From Mesostigma viride (lineage: Eukaryota; Streptophyta; Mesostigmatophyceae; Mesostigmatales; Mesostigmataceae), in contig RPFO01000026.1 of NCBI GenBank assembly GCA_009746045.1, positions 5,105,205-5,169,204 on the forward strand: a DNA stretch of 64,000 bases. The letters are read 5' to 3'. Position 1 is the first letter of the stretch, and each line of letters opens with the position of its first letter. Under the pieces are notes generated by a model. That model saw only the letters and a program-made list of their open reading frames with translations, was not told where the DNA came from and did no database searches. The position numbers were made by a program, and so were the translations under genes. Positions 1 through 11,200 of the stretch are shown here, one piece after another.

Positions 1-705
1 GTATGCTCGGCAATGATGGCGGGCCGGTGTGGCCGGCCGGGGGTAGCTTGGTTGCATTTATGCGAATTCCGGCCCCCAATCTATAGCCCGGGCCCACGAG
101 AATATCTCGGCCGGCCGGGTTGTCTATAGAAAGGCCTCTCCCAGAGCCTGCTCAAGGGGTTTTAGGGGCATACCCAGGGTTCACACACAACCCCGGCCCC
201 CCAGGTATAAGCTTGAATGAACATATTGTGAACGTTTTTTTGCAACGTCACCCACATCTGTTCGGTGCTGCCCCTTGGCACCAGCTCTACAAACAGGTCG
301 TGAACCGGCTGGATCGCGTAGTATCTCCGCACATCTGAACCCTGTGATGCCAGATCTCCTTTGCGGCCGTGAACTCCGAGCTTGGAACTGTATTCGTTTT
401 CCACATCGTCGCGTCGCTGCAGCAACACGATGTTTTCTGGCATACACGGGCTTTTGCATGGTTCCCGCCGCACATTTGAAAGTGCTGTCCTCCGGATTTT
501 TGCCTTCAAATGCACCGTGTGCAGTTCTTGGACGTTTGGAATCATGGCATGGCTAACGTAATGACTGACTAGCTAGACCTTTTCAGTGGTTTCCCATTTG
601 CGGGTATTTCCTTGTAAATGGTGGGTCGAGAGCGATCGCAGCAATGGTGCTTACCCCTATAGTAGACACTCCCGGCCAGTTAGGCTCGAAACACACGCCC
701 TGATC
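1..705. other. Region without a recognised gene
   Basis: No family is recognised here. The longest open frame is on the minus strand, about 162-545 (127 codons). It has a fairly protein-like composition near its C-terminal half (for example a stretch reading VHDLFVELVPRG), so it could be an exon of a gene reaching beyond the window. There is no second exon or supported splice site to confirm it. Confidence 0.3.
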
Positions 706-850
706 AATTAATTAATTAATTAATTAAACTCTTGCTCCCGTTGGGGAGTCACGGAGCACCGAAGTGCTTTTAATCCCTGTGTGTGCACTACAGGAGAAAG
801 GGCAGAGACCCCCAGTCTCCTTCATGCCAAAGGCATGCCACAGCTGCAAT
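706..850 (-). mobile_element. SINE-like retroposon 3' end, copy 1
   Basis: Read on the minus strand, this ends with a stem-loop of the form GCTCCGTGACTCCCCAACGG (734-757) followed by a (TTAA)n tail at 706-728. About 100 bp upstream of the stem-loop is shared with the plus-strand copy at 3365-3521, including a GTCTCTGCCC-type box and GGGAT-AAAAGCAC. The 5' end is not defined. Confidence 0.6.
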
Positions 851-1142
851 CAGGCGCGCTAGCTAAACGGACACGCTAACGATCCGGCAAACTGTGGGTG
901 CAATAAGACCCATGTAAGCGTAGCATAACAAGTATAGCGTGGGCAAGTAATCTGAACATAGCCAGGGCGTAGCATGGCTGTACTAGGACTAGGCTAAGGC
1001 TATGGCTGGTTGTGTACCGTGCGTTGGCGACACGTGACTAGGTGTGTTGGCACAGCTAGGCAAACATAAAACATTCTAGGCATGGCTGCCTTAGCGGCAG
1101 TGACTCCAATGGTTACAAGCTAGGGCTATTGCTATTCTAGCC

Positions 1143-1484
1143 CGCTAGCTGGGGGCGTCCACATCTTGTGGTTGATCATCAGGTCCCCCCCCTCCAGTAC
1201 ATCTTGGCTTCTGGGGGTCCTGCTTATGGCGGAGGTATTCCGGCCACAGGTCGCGTCCTGATCAAGCAAGCTGTTTCCGGCCCCACCGTCGATCTAGGTC
1301 ATCTAGTCGCTCTACACGTAAGCCAGCCACAATTTCAATTCACACGGCTAGGCATTTCCATCACCATTCATATTCATAATCCTGAACGACTCGAACATGC
1401 ACGCGGACAAGATAACGGCGGGCTCGAGCAACCATGGTCCGGATTCTCCCGATTTCTGGCCTGCACTGGTTGTCTCCTTGATCT
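1143..1484 (-). mobile_element. Decayed ORF1-like element 3' end fused to dispersed repeat R2
   Basis: On the minus strand, 1484-1361 matches a repeat (called R2 here) also found at 26927-27060 and twice at 63570-63945. It runs directly into a decayed coding tail that translates as YLRHKQDPQKP, then GGDLMINHKMW. This aligns with the C-terminus of the intact ORF1-like protein at 62734-63402 (YIRHKTNPEKP ... GGDLYVNKKLW). A short frame disruption lies in the G-run. R2 is therefore probably the untranslated or 5' part of a deleted member of that family. Confidence 0.6.
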
Positions 1485-1594
1485 TGTGTTAATTCATGAA
1501 TGAATGATCGAATGAATGAATGATTGAATGCAAGCCAGATATTAATTCCCCAGACGCTCACCCCAGGTGGCTCATTATCAAAGGAGACAATTAA

Positions 1595-3060
1595 TTAATT
1601 AATTAATTAATTAGACTCGTGCTCCCGTTGGGGAGTCACGGAGCATTAACCCCGATGGATGGATGGATGGATGGAATGATGGATGGATGGATGGATGGAT
1701 GGATGGATGGATGGATGGATGGATGGATGGATGGATGGATGGATGGATGGATGGATGGATGGATGGATGGATGGATGGATGGATGGATGGATGGATGGAT
1801 GGATGGATGGATGGATGGATGGATGGATGGATGGATGGATGGATGGATGGATGGATGGATGGATGGATGGATGGATGGATGGATGGATGGATGGATGGAT
1901 GGATGGATGGATGGATGGATGGATGGATGGATGGATGGATGGATGGATGGATGGATGGATGGATGGATGGATGGATGGATGGATGGATGGATGGATGGAT
2001 GGATGGATGGATGGATGGATGGATGGATGGATGGATGGATGGATGGATGGATGGATGGATGGATGGATGGATGGATGGATGGATGGATGGATGGATGGAT
2101 GGATGGATGGATGGATGGATGGATGGATGGATGGATGGATGGATGGATGGATGGATGGATGGATGGATGGATGGATGGATGGATGGATGGATGGATGGAT
2201 GGATGGATGGATGGATGGATGGATGGATGGATGGATGGATGGATGGATGGATGGATGGATGGATGGATGGATGGATGGATGGATGGATGGATGGATGGAT
2301 GGATGGATGGATGGATGGATGGATGGATGGATGGATGGATGGATGGATGGATGGATGGATGGATGGATGGATGGATGGATGGATGGATGGATGGATGGAT
2401 GGATGGATGGATGGATGGATGGATGGATGGATGGATGGATGGATGGATGGATGGATGGATGGATGGATGGATGGATGGATGGATGGATGGATGGATGGAT
2501 GGATGGATGGATGGATGGATGGATGGATGGATGGATGGATGGATGGATGGATGGATGGATGGATGGATGGATGGATGGATGGATGGATGGATGGATGGAT
2601 GGATGGATGGATGGATGGATGGATGGATGGATGGATGGATGGATGGATGGATGGATGGATGGATGGATGGATGGATGGATGGATGGATGGATGGATGGAT
2701 GGATGGATGGATGGATGGATGGATGGATGGATGGATGGATGGATGGATGGATGGATGGATGGATGGATGGATGGATGGATGGATGGATGGATGGATGGAT
2801 GGATGGATGGATGGATGGATGGATGGATGGATGGATGGATGGATGGATGGATGATGGATGGATGGATGGATGGATGGATGGATGGATGGATGGATGGATG
2901 GATGGATGGATGGATGGATGGATGGATGGATGGATGGATGGATGGATGGATGGATGGATGGATGGATGGATGGATGGATGGATGGATGGATGGATGGGTG
3001 CAAACGGACTACCGGTCTAATCTATCTACAACAGCTATCTACAACATCTACGTACTATCT
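1595..3060 (-). mobile_element. SINE-like insertion carrying a giant TGGA array, copy 2
   Basis: Direct repeats AAGGAGACAATTAA at 1581-1594 and 3061-3074 (14 bp, identical) bracket the insertion. In minus orientation it starts near 3060, contains an ACCGGTAG-type box, then the TGGA/TCCA array, then the stem-loop at 1621-1644, and ends in a (TTAA)n tail at 1595-1613. Without the array only about 120 bp remain. The copy at 13764-13925 has the same order of parts but only four or five TGGA units, so the array expanded inside this copy. Confidence 0.75.
1655..2997. repeat. (TGGA)n tetranucleotide array, about 335 units
   Basis: About 1.34 kb of almost perfect TGGA repeats, interrupted once near 1673 and once near 2850. 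A four-base period with no stop in any frame makes long artificial open frames (Met-Asp-Gly-Trp or His-Pro-Ser-Ile repeats) on both strands. These are not treated as genes. Confidence 0.98.
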
Positions 3061-3364
3061 AAGGAGACAATTAACCTGGATCGATAATTGATTATGCGTA
3101 TATTTCCTACAGATAGCCACGCGGCTTCCGCGGTCTTCGCGTCTTTCCTCTCAGACAACTACCCTAGTCGATCCTTCCATGACGTTGGATCGCCGGATGC
3201 GTCCAAGAATAGTTGTCTCAAGTTTATGTATTTATTTGTAATTTTTCGTCTTCTCATTTCATTGTTATCATTATTTTATTACTTTATTCTTTAACAATAA
3301 TTTTTTGCTTCTTTCTTTCTTTCCTTTGTTCTCTCCTTTCGATGTAGTTTCGATTGCAGCTGTG

Positions 3365-3521
3365 CAGGCTTGCCTAGCTCCTGGCATGAGCTAGGCCGGG
3401 AAGACGGGTGTCTCTGCCCCCTTCCCAGTGTGCAACATACCGGGATGAAAAGCACCTTTTAACCCTGTATTATTTTGCTCCGTGACTCCCCAATGGGAGC
3501 GCGTGTTTAATTGATTAATTA
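3365..3521 (+). mobile_element. SINE-like retroposon 3' end, copy 3
   Basis: Plus-strand copy of the element at 706-850: GTCTCTGCCC box near 3410, GGGATGAAAAGCACC, then the terminal stem-loop at 3477-3500 and a degenerate TTAA tail at 3507-3521. The 5' limit is approximate. Confidence 0.55.
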
Positions 3522-4459
3522 CAATCTTTCGGTGGATACTAATTAATATAGTCCACCAAAATTATGCACAGATTCGACTGCAAAATCGTAGCAAAGTGCA
3601 CGTGCCAGATGCTAGCTGGCTACGTACGCCGCGCCGACTGCTATAGCCGTGTGCCCGCTGATCAGGCCAGGCCGGCCAGATGGTGCAATATGCAAGCTGT
3701 ATGAATGCCTGTACGAAAATTGCATCAGAGAGTACCAAGCATCCGGCTTGCACAATAATGCTACCTAACAATAAATACCTGCACTAGCTGCCTGAGAAAC
3801 ACCACCACCTGCCTTCAGTAGACTGCATGGATATACCAGTAGCACAGGCCCCGCGGCAAGTTTACGCCCGGGCATGTCGATTGACAGGGCCCTTGCCGTA
3901 ACAGGTGGGATGAGTTGCTTCCAGAAAAAGGCGCGGTCCATATGAGGATGCGTCATGAGGTCTGTCTGAGGTATGCCTCTCCAGAATTCTTCCAGATTTC
4001 TGGCCTGCGCTGGTTGTCTCTTTGATATGCCTCTGGATACTGGCCATGCCTCGATGAGCTACGTATTAGTTGGCTCTGCGGGCTCCATGTCTGCGGTCTC
4101 CCCCAGGCCACAGCACCGTGACAATTTCCTGCCCCACTGCCGCGTAAAGATGGCCAGGGCAAAACGGATCCTTGGATGGAAATGAAGGCGCCGGTAATGG
4201 CTGGCTGACCCCCTTGCAAACAGCCAGTAGCCGAATGGCCGGGGTGATGAAGTGGACCACACGTGCACCAGGGACGGGCCCGGAGCGAGCCACCCAGGTG
4301 GCAAAGTATGAACTCACAGCCCTTGGCCGAATGTAAACGCGGACCGCTCCCCATGCATCTGCCAGGTGGCGACCAGGGATTACGTCCCTGCGTCACCACC
4401 CACTATCGAAGGCGACATTGATCAAGTAGGCGCTTTTACTTCCAACATGCCTCTGGCCA
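3522..4459. other. Intergenic stretch with an R2 fragment
   Basis: 3980-4026 is a minus-strand fragment of repeat R2 (TTTCTGGCCTGCGCTGGTTG). The rest holds only overlapping short frames without recognisable motifs. A minus frame over 4059-4304 reads like a basic peptide but cannot be assigned. Confidence 0.4.
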
Positions 4460-7400
4460 TCACCTTGACCGGCTCAGCCGTTCCCGGACAAATTGGTACA
4501 CGCCAAGTGTCAAGAAGGCATCCAACTCCTTGGCAAACACCTGGCGCTCGAACAGCCGCGCCGCCCGTTCAAAATTGCCCAACCTCCAGGCTGCCTCTCC
4601 CACCGTCTGCCGCACCTTGGCCATCTCCTCCCCCATCTCGCGTCTCATTTGCTCCGGGTTCCTACGATTGTCGCCCGCCCCTGTGCCCAGACCCATCTGC
4701 TGTGCTGGCCGCTCCTCATTCTCACGTTCCAGGGCCATGGCTTGAATGAGAGGGTCACGCAGCATGCCGATTAGCCCGCCCCATTCGATGTACTCGGCAG
4801 GGCCACCCTCAAGGTAGATGCGCTGCTCGGGGCCAGCGGCGGTCGGGATGTCGACGGCCAGCAGCTTGAAGACGTACTTGCCCTGCGGTCAAACGGAGGA
4901 AAGAATGCCATCATCGGTGAAGGCCAGGCAGTAAAATGTCATTCGTTGTCCTAGAGAAGGGAAGGGTGGATACCGATGAGAGCCTGTATTTCATTCCTTC
5001 TGCAGGCCTAGTTTCCGCATGCAGGCCTACTTTCCACATGCAGGCCTGCATACAGTCAGCAGTCAAGCAGGGAGGAGGAGAACGTGCCAAGCAGGCTGCA
5101 AATGGATGGATGAATGATTGTCACGAACGCAAGAAGAAATGTGGGAAGTGGCAAATGCCAGTCACATTTATAATATCTGTAGCTGGCACTTTCTGCAATT
5201 TGCTTTCTGCCGACCATTCGTGAAAAATATTCAAGGCTTGTCACAGGGAGGTGATCGTCAGCGGGCCTGAGCCCGCAGTGACCTCTCTAGATCATGCATC
5301 TAGTCTAGTCGTGAAGTAAATAAGCAATGGTCCAAACTTGTGAATAGCCAATGCTCCCACACTCACGAATATATATAGCCCTAAAGGCAAAAGCTCTCCA
5401 TAGCCCTAAAGGCTAAAGCCTCACTGTCACGGCAACACAGCTGGCAGCATCAGCTTCGCAATAAGTAACAATCTGGCGCTGCCTCAGCGAGCGCTAATGT
5501 GAAACTACGGCTTCGCAAGGCAAGGGAATCGGTGTACGTGCCGTCTGGCAAACATTCCGCAAAAGGTGGGACCAACTCATAACTACCCATCCACGCAACC
5601 GGCTTCAAGGCTGTTGCGCGTTGCCATGTTAAGCCAGTGACCCACTAGTGTGTTACCCAGCACAATGTGACTTACCCTCTTTTTCTTGGCGGCCACGCTG
5701 ACCAAGCCCTTGTGCTCGCTGCCGTGCACCGCACATATCATGTGCGCGCGATGCGCCTTCAGGCCGGGTCTAAAATCTCTCATTTTAAAACCGCCGCCAG
5801 AGAGGACGTAAGCACGGATGTCGCTGCCCACAATGGGGGCACCCATCACCTGCCATCATGGGCCAGAAAATGTTGAATTACAGGGCCAGAGAGCAATTGG
5901 ACATGAAGATTGGCAATTTATGGTAAAGCGATTAGCATCATCATTGTCATGAGATGATAGTTACCACGATGACGGATGACTAGGAAACTATAATCGTTCA
6001 GCGAGCTGATAGACGCGATGATGTGCATGCCTGCATCAGAAAAAACTAATTGACTAGCCTACAACTGCCAATAATAGTTAATTATATTCGATTAGACATC
6101 AGCTAATTGACAGTTACAGAAAACGGGGACTCTACCTCAATCCTATATAAACTAGTGCATCGAATGCAATCTTAATTGAGCTTTGAAAGCAATCAAAAGA
6201 AACAAGAACCATGGCTTACCTCGACCAGGGCCGACGAAGCGTTGAGCGTCCGCATCGTGCGCCGGTACAGCGCGTCTGGGTTTATAGTGACCCGCGCGCG
6301 CCAGTATAACCCGCCGAGGAGCGTGCAGGATATTGCAAGCCCCAACATGCCGAAGTGCGCCAGCCCCTCGGACACATTCACGAACAGCGACGCAGCGCAA
6401 AACATGGTATTCCACAGCAGGTCCACAAAGACCACCACCCCACCCGCGGTGATGAACAGGTAGTACCTCTGCCACAGAGCGGTCAGTTGCAAGCGTGCGA
6501 CGCGCTGGGCGGCGGCGCCTCCCCCTTTTGCATAGGATTCGAGCACAGTCAGGGGCCTCTCGATCACGGCCTTGCTGGCGCCGATGACCGCCCTGCCGGG
6601 GGGATGGGCGATGGATAGTCCACAGAGAAAAAGGTGCCTTCGATGGGCGATTGAATGTGGCATGCGGGCGGGTTATTGTGGGTTTGGCGGAGCTAGGGCA
6701 CAGAGCAATGGCAAGCGACCCAGTACACTGGCAGCCATGCAACTGCACGCAGCCAAGCCCAACTGGCAACCATCAAATTAAAATTGCTAGTAACCCAGTA
6801 GGCAAACAAGTGAGCACGTGAGCAAGCAATTAGGAAACAAACCACCAAACTAGCTATAGCAACCCAGTAACTGCACCCAAACATCCATTGCGGCCGAGGC
6901 GCACATCCCCGCATACTTGGTGGGCCAACCCCATGCGCGCAATACACTCATGCAAGTGACGAATCCTCATGCACTGCAAGGCCGCATAAACAAGTCAGCA
7001 AGCTTCAGATAGATTCCAGCATCTAGCTGCTTACAAGTTTGCTGATGTCAGAGCTTGTTTGCCCTGACTGATGGCCGCGCGCCTTTCTGGAACACTTTTG
7101 TAAAGGGGCTCGCCTTGTGAGGCCATAGTGGCACGAAGCAGAGGCACGCCCTGCTTCGCTGGCTATATGTTGATAACCCACCAACAATACATGAACAATT
7201 GGTCCCCCACAGCCATGGCTACACTGACAGTCCTCAGTGGCCTGTCCTGCATGGTTGTGCGGCCACCCACACAGGCACCTAGACAGGCCGCTCCAGCTGC
7301 CACTGACGCTTTTCTCATCGGACACTCACACACCTGTGGGCGATGTGGCAAGCAGACTGAGCGACGAAAAGGGCTTGCAGCCGCGTCATTTATAGGCCCG

Positions 7401-8227
7401 CAACCACCGCTACCCCTGTTACCACCAAAACAATGCTAATGGGATTTCAAGCAGCCTTTGCAGGGCCCAACGTCGACCACTAGTTTATATCGTCATCCAC
7501 GTCCCGACCCGGCCCGGAATCCCGTTTGCGGAGGTAGTGTCAGTCAACAGCGGTGCATGCCGTCGTCATGTGCGCAAGTACGTATAAGAGGCCGCACTGC
7601 AGCAAGGGCTTACCTGGAAGCTGGCGTTAGCAGGGATGACAACCCTGAGTCGACGTAGACCCTTTGAATAGGGCGGATCAGGTTTGCGATGACCGAGGCA
7701 CGGGCATTTTCTACGGTCCGCTGCACCCGGCCCACCGTCTTCGCGTGCAGATTTTCCATGCGCTGGTTTACCCTGTCGACGACCCCGACTCTTGGCCCCC
7801 CACGACGGGACAGCCCTCGAACAAAGGTCTGCCCCGGCACCGGCAACGCTCCTGGCATTGTGACTGGATGAGACGACCTTGAAACAAAAAGGCTTACACT
7901 TGACATCTTTCCAAATGGACTGCACGGTATCAGTGTTCTGGCCGTACTAGTGGTACCGCCGGCGCCGGTGTTGTTGAAAGGCCGCCGCAGCTGTCGAGTA
8001 CAATGGATCACATAGGTTGCTGCCCCGTCGGCAAGAACGTGGCATTGATGAGATTTCAGGTACCTTGTGGCACCATCAAGAATCGAATCCGCACCAGCAT
8101 TCCCGTGTATTTGCCCGCTAGTTCTACAGATATTATTGGCGGCATCTGCGCCGAGGCCGTTAAGACGCTGGATCAGTAAACCTGAATATCGAGCATGTCG
8201 TGCCACCCTGGGAAGGCGATTAGCCAT
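4460..8227 (-). CDS. Probable mitochondrial membrane protein with Coa1/Tim21-like domain
   Basis: Five exons with consistent phases: 8064-8227, 7614-7877, 6220-6592, 5676-5849 and 4460-4882, giving 465 aa. The N-terminus (MANRLPRVARHARYSGLLIQ) is basic and free of acidic residues, as in a mitochondrial presequence. Exon 3 has two hydrophobic segments (around YLFITAGGVVVFVDLLW and FGMLGLAISCTLLGGLYW). After them comes a segment with MGAPIVGSDIR and a later HGSEHKGLV. This pattern (hydrophobic segment, then LG-PI, then G-x-KG) resembles Coa1/Tim21-type inner-membrane proteins; that link is inference. The last exon is rich in Glu and Arg, probably helical, and ends in frame at LSRSR. All introns are GT-AG. 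Chloroplast targeting remains possible. Confidence 0.6.
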
Positions 8228-11200
8228 TACTTACATCGGCTTCCCTTGCCGAAAAAGCAGGGTGACGGAAATATAATCCGGCGTACTTGAAGTGCTAATT
8301 AATGGAGCTGCTTTTCGCCGACTAGTGGTGATATAGCATTAAGATTTCTTTGTATTTAGGCGCTAGTCGAGCGACTGCACGTTGTGTCGACGCCCATGAT
8401 AATTGACTCCACTTTTCAAAGTTTTACAATTTTTTTGGCCCCATTTTGTATTGTAATCTAATGCTTCTGAAAATGCAGTTGCGCGGCGGTGTCAACTACC
8501 GCCATGAAACAACATCCAGCTGGGCCATTACGTCGAAAGTCGAAAGCCGAAATCTGGTGATTGCATCATCTTTTCTTTGTCGATTCCCTTCCCGTGTCAG
8601 GCGTGTCACAAAAATCCTGGCTACAGTACTGTACAGTACTCTCGCTGACGTCCACTCCTGCTGACAGCCGGGACAGCAAACGCAAGCAACATTTGAGACT
8701 CAACGGCTACAAGTATGCAGAGATACGGATACTAAGACGGCTGGTGTACCCTGGAAGGACGTTGAGGTTGTTTCAAGCTTGTAACACATGCGGTGCAAGA
8801 ACGCAAAACACCCTTCATGAGCACATCAACTCGAACCGTCGCCTCGTGCATCGTTGGGAACGACAGCGATGGAAGCAGGCCATCCCGGCATCTATCATCA
8901 TAAATATCTGACAGAAGAGATTTCAGATTCCCAACGATTCTGGCAGGGCTGAGGGCAGGCGCGATATCTGAAAAATCAGAAAAGCGGTGGCGGCAGGAAG
9001 AAAAAGGCTGGCACGAAGAAAAAAGTGGAGGAACGGAAATGCCGAAGAAAAAGCCTTTTTGACTTTTTCAGCTTCATCAATGCGGCTTCGCGCCATGCCT
9101 GGCCCGGTGTCAGCTACACCGCAGTTGCCGTTTTAAGTGGACATTAAAGACGTCCATAGCTTTCGTGCATCTTCGCAACTGGATTCATGTCAGACGTGGG
9201 AAACGGATAACGATTATACTGCTCGAAATCGGCTTGACTGATAAATCGATTTGGGGAGGGCAAGGTTTTGACATCGCTACGAGAACCGACAATCAATTAA
9301 GGGGACGGGACACCCCCGAATTTTTTGGCGCCAAAAAATTCGCGCCGGAGCCGAAGGTCACAAATTTCACGTGCACGGTGCGCGCACCCCTTGCGGAAGT
9401 GGCCATGGCGACTGCGTTCAGGCGAAACTACCACACTAGGGCAGGCGAAATGCAAAAATTTTACTCGAATCTAAAAGGAGATGAGTTTATGATGTTAGTT
9501 TGTGGCGGAAATCAGCTGGTTTACAATATCGCTGTTGTTTTTTTATGCCATCGGCATGGGGGGTAATCTGAATTTTTTGGTCGCGCGGAATGAAATAGAA
9601 TTCATGATAGCGGCTGTAAAATAGCGGTTTTGGGGGCTGTTCTGACCTTGAAGCAGGCATTAATATCGGTTGCATCGAATTCTAAACCGAGCTGGTGCTT
9701 TTTGCCAGATTTTCGGCCATTATCGGTAAGTAATTGTTCAGACCTGCGCAGTGCGTGTCTGACCTGTCCATGGAAGAACGGCTGTTGTTGCGCGCCTGGG
9801 CGAGGGATTTACGAGGGCAAGGTACAGATTTGTCGCGAACGTTATCTGCTATCGGTGCTTTCTTCTATGAGCTCATCGTTCGAGGTTTTTTGCGTTCTTT
9901 TTGGGCAGTTTCCGCCAGCTAGCTCGCCGTCGCTTGCCGTTGTGTTGTCGAATACCTGGCAGCTTTAGATTGTTTTCGTTGATGTCGTGATCAGGGCCGC
10001 TTCAGTCGCAGCCTATAGCTCTTCGGGAAGGTATAAGGCATTTCATAAAACGTGTTCTGGCAAGGATGTTGTGCGTATGGACGCTTCTTGTTGTTTGAGA
10101 GTGACGCACCCTCTCCTCACAGGCCGCAGCGGCATCACAGCGCTCATGCGGTGAAGGGCCGCCAATGGTTTCTTTGCATTTTATCGTGCAGGGATGGAAG
10201 TGTTATAGTGATGATGATGTTGGAGATATTGCATTTGTGTGACTGCATGTAGATAGCTGGCACCAATGGTTGTTTGAGCTTTCCTTTGTTATGATGATGT
10301 GACAAGACTACAATGTGCTGAGCCAACCATGGTTGACATGCATGACTGCATGCAAGCTATATATACCATGTTCTTACTTGGTTCCTTGCCCTCCATAGTC
10401 CCAGTTTGTCATCCATGCCGGGGAGGACAGTTTAGGAGGTGTTGTTGTGTTGATTAGCTTGGTTGGCATCAACCTTACACTCTAACCTGGGAGAAACATA
10501 GGAAATGCCGCTTAGGCATGTTAGGGCTACCATCGTCAAGGCTATGCACATATTTACAAGGCTGGCCATGCTGGAGGGATGATGAAGACATATGAGGTGC
10601 GTGGCCACCCCTTTGTACTTTGTAAACATACTCTGCATGGTTTTGGTGCATGTTGGATGGCATATTAAGTGGCACTGTGGGGTTACTAACTTACTGAGTG
10701 GTCCTTAGCGCCTTGTCATGTGGTCATATAGGAAACCCATCAACTTGAGCAGTTCTTGTCGCAATGACCCCCCACATTGAGCATGCGTTGCCGTCAGCGT
10801 GCAAGAGTTGATTATGTGTGCTTTGGTCAGTTTGCAGATGTCTTTGATGAAGAAGGAGGTGCTAGTGTGGCTAAATGGTTACTCTAATTTCCTTGTAGCG
10901 TCTACATGGGTGGCCGTCTTGGAATGGTTGTAACTTGGGCAGTTCTTGTCAGAATGGCGTCAAACCTTGAACATAGGAGGTACCATATGTGCAGAGAATG
11001 GTAGTATGTGGTTTGGCCAGTTTTCATGAGGCTTAGATGTATAAAGGGGTGTTAGTGTGGTTAAATACTAGCTAAAACCTCCCTTAGCTTCGTCACAGGT
11101 GGCAATCTAGGAATATCCATCAAATAGGGCTGCGCTTGTCAGAATGACCTGAAAATTTGGGGCTGCATGTCCCCCAACCTCTAGTATTTGGGAATATATG

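Noticed and set aside
1619-3087. Long open frames (411-474 codons) on both strands of the TGGA array
   Set aside because: A four-base repeat without stops opens every frame; the peptides are pure repeats.
4460-4882. Malate synthase C-terminus (LDAFLTLGVYQFV resembles its end)
   Set aside because: The resemblance is one short segment; upstream exons with membrane segments do not fit malate synthase.
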